A DNA stretch of 33,083 nucleotides from Deltaproteobacteria bacterium (GTDB lineage Bacteria > Desulfobacterota > WTBG01 > CAIYCZ01 > CAIRTM01): the NCBI GenBank assembly GCA_024276465.1, contig JAJRXD010000036.1:1-33083 (forward strand). Reading direction: 5' to 3'. The notes beneath the pieces were generated by a model. It did not search any database. It was given only the letters and a program-made list of their open reading frames with translations, and was not told where the DNA came from. Of this stretch, positions 9,105 through 14,965 are shown one piece after another. The position numbers were made by a program, and so were the translations under genes. Numbering within the stretch: the stretch's first letter is position 1; every line of letters begins with the position of its first letter.

Positions 9105-9462
9105 GGATTTCGGAAAAAAAACACTGGAAACAGCAAGGAAATTCGCAGAAAAATACGAGGTAATTATAATTTTTGAAGACGGCGAGTATTACGGAAAAGG
9201 CCTTGAAATGCCAATGGTTTTTGGCGATGGCAAAACACCCAATCAATGCGTAAAAAATCTCAGGGATGCTTTGACTTATGCGGTTGCACATCTGATTGAA
9301 ACCGGTAAACCCGTTCCTGCACCAGCAAGCGAGGGCAAACGAACCGAACAGGTAAATGTTCGCCTGACAGTTGAGGAAAAACTTATATTAGCAAGCTCCG
9401 CAAAATCACACGGCTATCGCGGCCTGGCGGATTATATCAGGGCAAAAGTTTTGGCAGGATAG
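9076..9462 (+). CDS. hicB: HicB-family antitoxin
   Basis: 128 residues. The N-terminal part (about 27-85) has the degenerate RNase-H-like HicB fold, with the typical EDGEYYGKGLEMP and a conserved Asn-rich helix (TPNQCVKNLRDALTYAVAHLIETGKPVP). The C-terminus (TEQVNVRLTVEEKLILASSAKSHGYRGLADYIRAKV) is a ribbon-helix-helix DNA-binding tail, which would bind the hicAB promoter. Translation begins inside hicA. GGAAAGG lies about 13 bases before the ATG, which is long for a ribosome site. A broken copy of codons 65-102 lies at 14100-14231. Confidence 0.9.
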   Translation: MSDKSKKLNKDFGKKTLETARKFAEKYEVIIIFEDGEYYGKGLEMPMVFGDGKTPNQCVKNLRDALTYAVAHLIETGKPVPAPASEGKRTEQVNVRLTVEEKLILASSAKSHGYRGLADYIRAKVLAG

Positions 9463-9570
9463 AGTGATTGTGAAATATCATGATATATGTAGAAAGAACT
9501 TGACATGTTATAAAATATAAGATAACATACTATAATCTATAGAAGATCTGCTAAAAATCAAAAATGCTAA

Positions 9571-9705
9571 GACAACAGACACAGGAATGCAGAGCGGTTA
9601 ATTGAAAACCCAGTTTTTTTAAGAAAAGAGGGAGGAATGTTAGAGGGGTATTCTGTAAAAGCTCATAAATTAGATTATGTTGAAAATATGCCGCCTAAAG
9701 GTTGA
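9571..9705 (+). other. Possible short gene remnant after hicB
   Basis: An open frame with no start at its 5' end reads NAERLIENPVFLRKEGG and then MLEGYSVKAHKLDYVENMPP, ending at 9705. The inner ATG at 9637 follows GGGAGGA directly (spacing too short). A neighbouring frame ends GMQSG at about 9600, suggesting a frameshifted relic. I do not recognise the family. The last codons form the first arm of a terminator. Confidence 0.25.
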
Positions 9706-9728
9706 AAGAAACCTGAAGGCGGTTTTTT
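9691..9728 (+). terminator. Intrinsic terminator
   Basis: CCGCCT (9691-9696) pairs with AGGCGG (9717-9722), with an inner GGTT/AACC pairing and six T residues following. It probably ends the hicAB transcript or a short RNA from the AT-rich region at about 9500-9540. Confidence 0.75.
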
Positions 9729-9748
9729 GTTGTGGGCAGGACAGCCCC

Positions 9749-9828
9749 CTGTCATTTGCGAGGCGCAAAGCGCCGTGGCAATCTTTGTGTTTTTCAGGAG
9801 ATTGTTTCGCTACGCTCGCATTTGTGCT
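9749..9828. repeat. Decayed TGTCATTGCGAGG-type hairpin
   Basis: TGTCATTTGCGAGGC ... GGCAATC, then GAGATTGTTTCGCTACGCTCGCA, is a degenerate relative of the element at 3400-3486. Confidence 0.55.
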
Positions 9829-9865
9829 CAATCAGCAGGGGCACTTTATGGATCGCTTACTTAAT

Positions 9866-10372
9866 ACAACCCCAATCGCGTTGTAGGAGCGCGTTCACGC
9901 GCGAAGGATTGCCGTAGAATTGCAATCTTTTTAACACAATTTCTTCGCGGCTGAAGCCGCTCCTACCCTGTGTGTGCAGGAAATGCAGGAGTGCAACACA
10001 GCTGTAGGAGCGCATTCATGCGCGAAAGGAATTGCCATAGAATTGCAATCTTTTTAACACAACCCCATCGCGGCTGCAGGAGCGCATTCATGCGCGAAAA
10101 GGATTGCCGTAGAATTGCAATAATTTCAACACAATTTCTTCGCGGCTGAAGCCGCTCCTACCCCGTGTGTGCAGGAAATGCAGGAGAGCAACGCAGCTGC
10201 AGGAGCGCATTCACGCGCGAAAGGATTGTCGTAGAATTGCAATAATTTTAACACAACCCCATCGCGCTGTAGGAGCGCATTCATGCGCGAAAGGATTGCC
10301 ATAGAATTGCAATAAATTCAACACAACCCCAATCGCGATGCAGGAGCGCGTTTACGCGCGAAAGGAATTGTC
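9866..10372. repeat. Second REP array, mixed subtypes A and B
   Basis: GTAGGAGCGC-type cores start near 9882, 10003, 10076, 10198, 10268 and 10339. They are interspersed with inverted subtype-B cores (CGCGGCTGAAGCCGCTCC) at about 9946 and 10141. Linkers again read ATTGCCRTAGAATTGCAAT then ACACAACCCCATCGC. Some pairs form larger repeated blocks (9946-10050 and 10141-10240). With the array at 8464 it brackets hicAB in direct orientation. Confidence 0.93.
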
Positions 10373-10436
10373 AGCAGTTTTTTTACACAGCGACTAAATT
10401 TCAATTTTACCACTGGATTTTGGATCCCTAATTTCC

Positions 10437-10511
10437 TTGACATGGAGTATTGTCATTTGTATAGTTTAACAGAGAGCATCTCTATGTTTTTCGTTGTTTT
10501 TTTGACAATAC
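10437..10511 (+). promoter_or_regulatory. Sigma-70 promoter with TGACA/TGTCA operator half-sites for the VapBC-like pair
   Basis: TTGACA (10437-10442) and TATAGT (10460-10465) are 17 bp apart. GTATTGTCA (10447-10455) and TGACAATAC (10503-10511) form a perfect 9-bp inverted repeat, and the -35 itself supplies another TGACA. Autoregulation is the likely role. AAGGGAGA at about 10520 is the ribosome site. Confidence 0.65.
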
Positions 10512-10533
10512 AACACATAAAAGGGAGAATATT

Positions 10534-10740
10534 ATGCCCATGACAGTAGAAAGAAGATTGGGGAAGTTAATTCATGAAATAAAGGAAATAAAAAAAGAGC
10601 TTATCCTGGACAAATCGAACAAAATCATTTCGGCACAAAATAAAATAAATTCATGGGATAGCCTTGCTAAAAAAATTTCCTGTAAATGGGATAAAATTTC
10701 AGCAGTTGACGAAATTATTCAGCAAAGAGAAAAGATGTAA
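10534..10740 (+). CDS. VapB-like antitoxin of a PIN toxin pair
   Basis: A 68-residue, Lys/Glu-rich, mostly helical protein (RRLGKLIHEIKEIKKELI ... WDSLAKKISCKWDKISAVDEI). Its stop overlaps the ATG of the PIN-domain gene by one base (TAATG), so the two are translationally coupled. Size, position and the autoregulatory-looking promoter suggest the antitoxin. No clear ribbon-helix-helix or AbrB DNA-binding domain is visible, so its own promoter binding is uncertain. The ribosome site AAGGGAGA lies six bases before the ATG. Confidence 0.8.
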   Translation: MPMTVERRLGKLIHEIKEIKKELILDKSNKIISAQNKINSWDSLAKKISCKWDKISAVDEIIQQREKM

Positions 10741-11138
10741 TGAAAAAATTAACCATAGATAGTTCGGTTATCATTGCGTCTTTGCTGGTGGATGAGCCAC
10801 AGCATAAAGAGGCCTTGAAAATCTGGCATAGTGTACTGTCTGGAAAGTGTATGGCCATAATGCCCTATTCTGTCCTTGTTGAAATAGTGGCTGCTATAAA
10901 GAGAAGAACTGGTTCGGAAACATTAGCACGCTCAGTTAAAAAAGAATTGTTTGACCTTGAAACCGTATCTTTTGTTGTTTTAGATGACAATTCAGCAGAA
11001 GATGCTGCTGATCTGGCAATAAAAACAGGGGTACGTGGAATGGATGCTCTTGTGATACAAGTTGCCAGAGAATTCGGCACAGAACTTATCAGTTTTGACA
11101 ATGAGATGATAAAGAAGGCAAAAAAAGTACTTTCTTGA
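10740..11138 (+). CDS. PIN-domain ribonuclease toxin (VapC-like)
   Basis: 132 residues with the PIN fold: D7 in LTIDSSVI, E48 in VLVEIV, D102 in GMDALVIQVA and D120 in ISFDNEM form the usual Mg2+-binding acidic set. VapC toxins cleave tRNA or rRNA; the target here cannot be read from sequence. It is preceded and coupled to the 68-residue antitoxin, and the length is standard and intact. REP-rich non-coding sequence follows. Confidence 0.88.
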   Translation: MKKLTIDSSVIIASLLVDEPQHKEALKIWHSVLSGKCMAIMPYSVLVEIVAAIKRRTGSETLARSVKKELFDLETVSFVVLDDNSAEDAADLAIKTGVRGMDALVIQVAREFGTELISFDNEMIKKAKKVLS

Positions 11139-11242
11139 TTTGCTGAAACATAAATGGCTTCATAAACCGTATTTTCACAGCCAAGCGGACAGATGGTATT
11201 ATGTGCCAAAAATAAATAATTGCAATAATTTCAACACAATTT

Positions 11243-11365
11243 CTTCGCGGCTGAAGCCGCTCCTACCCGGCAATGAGGGACACTTCAACGTATTAATAAT
11301 CAGGGGAAGCAACCCCCGTTTTCTAACGACCATTTCGAGATGCAGGAGCGCATTAATGGTTGTGA
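11243..11365. repeat. REP copy plus 49-bp direct repeat (copy A)
   Basis: An inverted subtype-B REP, TTCGCGGCTGAAGCCGCTCC (from 11243), is followed by a 49-bp block at 11276-11324 (AGGGACACTTCAACG ... CCCCCGTTTTCT). That block is identical to 12056-12104. It is followed at 11341 by a truncated REP, TGCAGGAGCGCATTAATG. The short frames through this stretch look spurious. Confidence 0.9.
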
Positions 11366-11485
11366 ATATGTAATTAAATTTACCCCTGAATTCCAATAAG
11401 GATTTCTTTACAATTCAATTATATAATGATAATAATTCAATAAATAAATGAGATTATAATAAAGCAGGCTTAGGGAGATTGAAAA

Positions 11486-11689
11486 ATGGATTTAACCTCT
11501 AAGAAATATATTGTTGATGAACATAATACGAAAATAGCAGTTCAGATTCCTATTAAGATTTTTGAAAAGATTGAGGAAACCTTGGAAAACTATGCTTTAG
11601 TTCAATTGATGGAGGAAAATGAAGGAGATGAAGTTATTGGAGCAAAAGAAGCAAAGGTATATTATGATCAATTGAAAAAAATAAAATGA
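11486..11689 (+). CDS. Small antitoxin of a RelE/ParE-type pair
   Basis: 67 residues. A short N-terminal strand region (KYIVDEHNTKIAVQIPIKIFEKIEETLENYAL) is followed by an acidic stretch, EENEGDEVIGAKEA, and a Lys-rich end, a layout common to antitoxins paired with RelE-type toxins (RelB/Phd-like). The exact family is not recognised with confidence. AGGGAG lies about ten bases before the ATG. The stop overlaps the toxin ATG as ATGA. The module sits between two identical 49-bp repeats. Confidence 0.8.
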   Translation: MDLTSKKYIVDEHNTKIAVQIPIKIFEKIEETLENYALVQLMEENEGDEVIGAKEAKVYYDQLKKIK

Positions 11690-11952
11690 AGGTAAATTTT
11701 CGAAAAAGGTTTTTAAAGGAGCTTTCCAGGATTCCATCAGAAATGAGATCAAAAATGGAAAGCTTTGTATTTAAAGAACTCCCCAGGGCTGATTCCATAT
11801 TTGAATTAGGAGCAGTAGAACAGATGAAAGGGTATCCATCATATTTTAAGGTTCGATTTGGCTTATATAGAATCGGTCTTAAAATGGAAAAGGGTAAAGT
11901 GATCTTAGAGAGAGCATTGCACAGAAAAGATATTTATCGTCATTTCCCATAA
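11686..11952 (+). CDS. RelE/ParE-family toxin
   Basis: 88 residues with the compact RelE/ParE pattern: an N-terminal KRFLKELSRIPSEMRSKM helix pair, MKGYPSYFKVRFGLYRIGLKM (the strand-turn-strand with the family's R-x-G-x-Y-R) and ERALHRKDIYRHFP at the C-terminus. RelE-type members cut mRNA in the ribosomal A site, while ParE-type members poison gyrase. The conserved Arg/His near the end favours RelE, but this is not proven. It is coupled to the preceding antitoxin by a 4-bp overlap. Confidence 0.87.
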   Translation: MKVNFRKRFLKELSRIPSEMRSKMESFVFKELPRADSIFELGAVEQMKGYPSYFKVRFGLYRIGLKMEKGKVILERALHRKDIYRHFP

Positions 11953-12055
11953 GTTTTATTGTCTGACATCGGGGTTTAAAATCCTTGCCTTTTCCAGTCA
12001 TGCGTGATTTTCACCCCTGTTTTTATAATTCAGGGCCCACCTCTTTTTTGTAATA

Positions 12056-12144
12056 AGGGACACTTCAACGTATTAATAATCAGGGGAAGCAACCCCCGTT
12101 TTCTGATAACCCCTTCGCGATGCAGGAGCACGTTCACGGGCGAA
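12056..12144. repeat. 49-bp direct repeat (copy B) plus REP
   Basis: 12056-12104 is identical to 11276-11324, exactly 780 bp away. After a divergent joint it runs into the REP TGCAGGAGCACGTTCACGGG, starting at 12121. The inner GGGGAAGCAACCCC is a small hairpin. Confidence 0.92.
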
Positions 12145-12222
12145 AAGATTTACAAACACATATAGCACGAAGGTTTGGCCCCCTCAGATTCCGTCATTGA
12201 GGAACACGCCGGGTTTACATTA

Positions 12223-12259
12223 TTGACAAAGCATTATATATGACTATAATAGTCATATA
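12223..12259 (+). promoter_or_regulatory. Promoter with a 23-bp palindromic operator for the Phd/PIN pair
   Basis: TTGACA (12223-12228) and TATAAT (12245-12250) are 16 bp apart. TATATGACTAT and ATAGTCATATA (12237-12247 and 12249-12259) form a perfect palindrome around a single central A. It covers the -10, the classical arrangement for Phd autorepression. Confidence 0.8.
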
Positions 12260-12284
12260 GATTAAACCATGGAGAGTTCAACTT

Positions 12285-12578
12285 ATGAAAACAACGGCTA
12301 TTTCGACACTTAAGGCATCACTTAGCAGGTATCTTGGCATTGTTAAGGCTGGTGAAGAAGTGGTGATTACAGACAGGGGAAAACCTGTTGCCAAGATTGT
12401 TCCTTTGGAAAGAGGGGAGTTAAAGATTCCACCACATTTAGTTGACCTGGAACGTTCCGGCCTGGTACATATTGGTTCCGGAAAAATTACAAAGGGATTC
12501 TGGGAATTACCACGGCCTAAAGATTTGAGGGGAAGTGCCCTTGAAGCGCTGCTAAAAGAAAGAGAAACTGCCAGATGA
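12285..12578 (+). CDS. Phd/YefM-family antitoxin
   Basis: 97 residues beginning MKTTAISTLKASLSRYLG, then VKAGEEVVITDRGKPVAKIVPL, the hallmark Phd/YefM N-terminal DNA-binding fold. The C-terminal half (about 50-97) is the toxin-binding extension. It overlaps the PIN gene by four bases (ATGA). GGAGAG lies about ten bases upstream of the ATG, and the palindromic operator at 12237-12259 sits at the promoter, so autoregulation is very likely. Confidence 0.92.
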   Translation: MKTTAISTLKASLSRYLGIVKAGEEVVITDRGKPVAKIVPLERGELKIPPHLVDLERSGLVHIGSGKITKGFWELPRPKDLRGSALEALLKERETAR

Positions 12579-13003
12579 TGTTCTGGGATGCATCAGCAAT
12601 TATACCGCTGTGTGTTGCAGAGAAACATTCCAGAGCTGTCAAGCGGTTGCTTATGAATGATCCATTGATGGCTGTATGGTGGGGAACTCCGCTGGAATGT
12701 TTTTCAGCTTTTGCCAGATTGATCAGGCAGGGAGAGATTGACAGAGAACTGGACTATTTGCGTCCCCTGAATGAATTGATGAAGATCTGGACAGAAATAA
12801 AACCAGGTCATGACCTGCGTGATATTGCTTTCCGGATTATTGCGACACATCAGCTGAAATCAGCGGATTCTCTTCAATTAGCCTCAGCATTTATCTGGTC
12901 GGGCAAAAAACCCATGGGAAACAATTTTGTATGTTTGGATAAAAAATTGAGAGCAGCAGCCCAAAAGGAGGGTTTTAAAATTTTACCTTTAGCCACCCGG
13001 TAA
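12575..13003 (+). CDS. PIN-domain ribonuclease toxin (VapC-like)
   Basis: 142 residues. The acidic active-site set is visible: D5 (FWDASAI), E41 (PLECFSAF), D98 (KSADSLQLA) and D122 (CLDKKL). It pairs with the Phd-type antitoxin through a 4-bp overlap. Its sequence is not close to the other PIN toxin at 10740, so the two modules were probably acquired separately rather than by duplication. The RNA target is unknown. Confidence 0.9.
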   Translation: MMFWDASAIIPLCVAEKHSRAVKRLLMNDPLMAVWWGTPLECFSAFARLIRQGEIDRELDYLRPLNELMKIWTEIKPGHDLRDIAFRIIATHQLKSADSLQLASAFIWSGKKPMGNNFVCLDKKLRAAAQKEGFKILPLATR

Positions 13004-13202
13004 GGAGAAGAATCAAGGAACAACGGGGGTGTTGAAAAAATCATTCCAACGGGCTGTTCAAAAAAACCCAGACGTTGTGTTGTACTCATCATTTGTTATT
13101 GCGACGTACTAACAAGTATGCCCCTTTCCTCAATTTAACAACTTAATCAGCTTAAACTTTGCTTATGAGTTTAATAATTTCTGGTGAGACGGGATATTTA
13201 AC

Positions 13203-13754
13203 TTGGACTTCAAACTTGTTATAGAAAAACTTTTAGCGGCTTTTAAAGATAATGATATCAGCTATGCACTCATAGGAGGCTTTGCACTTGGTATCTGGAA
13301 AGTTCCAAGGGCTACAGTTGATGTTGATTTTCTTGTTTCCAGGGAGGATCTGGGGAAAGTCGATAAAATCATGAAAAATATGGGATATGAATGCCGGTAT
13401 CAGACTGAAAATGTTTCGCAGTATGTTTCACCGCTTGACATTTTCGGTGAGATTGATTTTATCCATGCTTTCCGTGAAATATCACTAAGTATGCTCAGCC
13501 GGGCTGAAGAAAGAAAAATATTTAACGAAACTCTAACTATTAAAGTGCTCCGGGTAGAAGACCTGATTGGATTGAAGGTTCAGGCTATGGCAAATGATGA
13601 ATCAAGGAAAGCGATTGATTTTGCTGATATAGAAGCACTGATGAAACTGCATGGGAAAGAAATTAACTGGTCAGACATTGAGGGGTATTTCAACATGTTT
13701 GGTTTTTACGATATGTTCTGCAAATTGAAGGGAAAGTACAGTGGAAATAAATGA
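13203..13754 (+). CDS. Nucleotidyltransferase-fold protein, candidate toxin-like partner
   Basis: 183 residues of the minimal nucleotidyltransferase superfamily. IGGFALGIWKVPRATVDVDF supplies the GG (25-26) and D-x-D (40, 42), and the third acidic residue is D85 in FGEIDF, so the active site looks intact. Relatives include the AbiEii toxin and stand-alone antitoxin-like or RNA-modifying enzymes; the precise family is unclear. The only in-frame start is TTG at 13203, with GACGGGA about nine bases upstream. The next small gene starts inside its 3' end (14-bp overlap). Sitting last in a run of toxin-antitoxin pairs, it may form a fifth pair with that gene. Confidence 0.8.
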   Translation: MDFKLVIEKLLAAFKDNDISYALIGGFALGIWKVPRATVDVDFLVSREDLGKVDKIMKNMGYECRYQTENVSQYVSPLDIFGEIDFIHAFREISLSMLSRAEERKIFNETLTIKVLRVEDLIGLKVQAMANDESRKAIDFADIEALMKLHGKEINWSDIEGYFNMFGFYDMFCKLKGKYSGNK

Positions 13755-13965
13755 CAGGCAAAAAGAGGAACTGCCGCGGTTGGCTCAAGCAGCAACACTT
13801 AAAAATGACATGCGCTATCTCAATGAGCACAGGCATAACCCTTTGCTGGTAAATGGTAAAGTTGACATTGACAGGTGGATAACCTTTCTGAGCGAGTATA
13901 ATGAATTTATAAATCACAGTCCAAAACCCTTCAGGCAAATAATAGACAGGATAATGAAGCTGTAA
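13741..13965 (+). CDS. 74-residue hydrophilic partner of the nucleotidyltransferase
   Basis: A small, charged, helical protein (RQKEELPRLAQAATLKNDMR, then GKVDIDRWITFLSEYNEFIN). It starts at GTG 13741, within the end of the nucleotidyltransferase gene and in another frame, with GAAGGGAAAG about six bases upstream. No known domain is recognised. The tight overlap and size suggest a translationally coupled partner, perhaps an antitoxin or target-binding subunit; this is inference from context only. Confidence 0.7.
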   Translation: MEINDRQKEELPRLAQAATLKNDMRYLNEHRHNPLLVNGKVDIDRWITFLSEYNEFINHSPKPFRQIIDRIMKL

Positions 13966-13979
13966 ACCGTCCCACACTT

Positions 13980-14062
13980 CCCGTATTAATAAGATGGAGA
14001 TGTAACCCTCATTTTCTGACGACCATTTTGCGATGCAGGAGCGCATTCACGGGCGAAAATAT
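13980..14062. repeat. Diverged third copy of the 49-bp repeat plus REP
   Basis: CCCGTATTAATAAGATGGAG ... CTCATTTTCTGACGACCATT matches copies A and B in outline. It is followed by the REP TGCAGGAGCGCATTCACGGG, starting at 14034. Confidence 0.7.
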
Positions 14063-14099
14063 CCCAATAAATATTGCAATTTAATACAAGCCTTTTGCG

Positions 14100-14231
14100 G
14101 CTTTTGCTTATGCAGCTGCACATCTGATTGAAACCGGTAAACCCGTTCCTGCACCAGCAAGCGAGGGCAAACGAATCGAACAGATAAATGGTTGCCTGAC
14201 AATTGATGAAACAAAAGTGATAATTCAGTGA
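14100..14231 (+). pseudogene. hicB fragment (relic)
   Basis: Bases 14117-14175 are identical over 59 bp to hicB at 9285-9343, and similarity extends on both sides to about 14100 and 14210. The reading frame AYAAAHLIETGKPVPAPASE continues to a TGA at 14229-14231. It lacks the HicB N-terminus and most of the DNA-binding tail, with no hicA or promoter. It abuts a REP on its left and the pgl start codon on its right. Confidence 0.88.
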
Positions 14232-14965
14232 AAACAGAATTTAGAAAATTTTCCTGCTTAAAAAGTCTCAGCAGAGATGCGGCCTTTTATGTCCGGAAAA
14301 TTATAAATGAAAAGATAGAGGAAAAAGGCTGTTGTTCTATAGTGCTCAGCGGGGGCAAAACCCCTGTGTTTCTCTATGAACTTTTTGCTGATCCGCGTTT
14401 TGCTTCAAAGATCCCCTGGGAGAGAATACATTTTTTCTGGGGAGACGAAAGGTGTGTGCCGAGTGAAGATGCACAAAGCAACTTTAACATGGCATCCACT
14501 GCCTTTTTGTCAAAAATAGAAATTCCCAGGTCAAATATTTATCCAGTCAGAGCTGATACTGATACCCCAGACAGTGCTGCAGAGGCCTATGAAAAAGAGA
14601 TAAAAAAATTTTTTATCTCTTTTAAACATGGCTCAAAGCGAGTCCTTCCCGGGTTTGATCTAATGCTGCTTGGAATGGGTAAAGACGGGCATACTGCATC
14701 TCTTTTTCCAGGCAGTGATGTTCTTGATGAAACAAGCAGGTGGGTGCTGCCGGTGAAAGCCCCTGAGGCATACCAGACAAGGATGAGGATAACACTGACA
14801 CTGCCTGTTATCAACATTTCGCAGCATGTTCTGTTTTTAGTTTCCGGCAGGGAAAAAGAGGCAGTTGTAAAGGAGATAAAAGATAACAGAAAAAAGGCTG
14901 CTGAATTATATCCTGCAGCAAGAGTCAGGGCGCAGGAAAAACTGATCTGGTTTGTTGATTTTTAA
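14228..14965 (+). CDS. pgl: 6-phosphogluconolactonase (DevB type)
   Basis: Hydrolyses 6-phosphogluconolactone to 6-phosphogluconate in the oxidative pentose phosphate pathway; cytoplasmic. The 245 residues match the family. Motifs: LSGGKTP (near 40), FFWGDERCVP (near 75), SNFNMA and the signature LLGMGKDGHTASLFPG (near 150). The start is GTG at 14228, inside the stop of the hicB relic, with no clear ribosome site, so the upstream region was probably disturbed by that insertion. zwf and gnd are not in the window. Its TAA shares the four bases TTAA with the stop of the convergent gene. Confidence 0.93.
   Translation: MKTEFRKFSCLKSLSRDAAFYVRKIINEKIEEKGCCSIVLSGGKTPVFLYELFADPRFASKIPWERIHFFWGDERCVPSEDAQSNFNMASTAFLSKIEIPRSNIYPVRADTDTPDSAAEAYEKEIKKFFISFKHGSKRVLPGFDLMLLGMGKDGHTASLFPGSDVLDETSRWVLPVKAPEAYQTRMRITLTLPVINISQHVLFLVSGREKEAVVKEIKDNRKKAAELYPAARVRAQEKLIWFVDF

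Noticed and set aside
9500-9536. TTGACA with TATAAT as a promoter
   Set aside because: Spacing is 25 bp; the nearer alternatives match poorly, so only a vague promoter is possible.
9677-9917. Two short plus-strand frames
   Set aside because: They cross the terminator, the decayed hairpin and REP sequence; composition is that of the repeats.
11140-11396. Short frames on both strands
   Set aside because: Made of REP and direct-repeat sequence; no start signal.
8922-14000. Integron cassette array
   Set aside because: Repeats between modules lack the paired core sites of attC and no integrase is in the window; kept only as an analogy.
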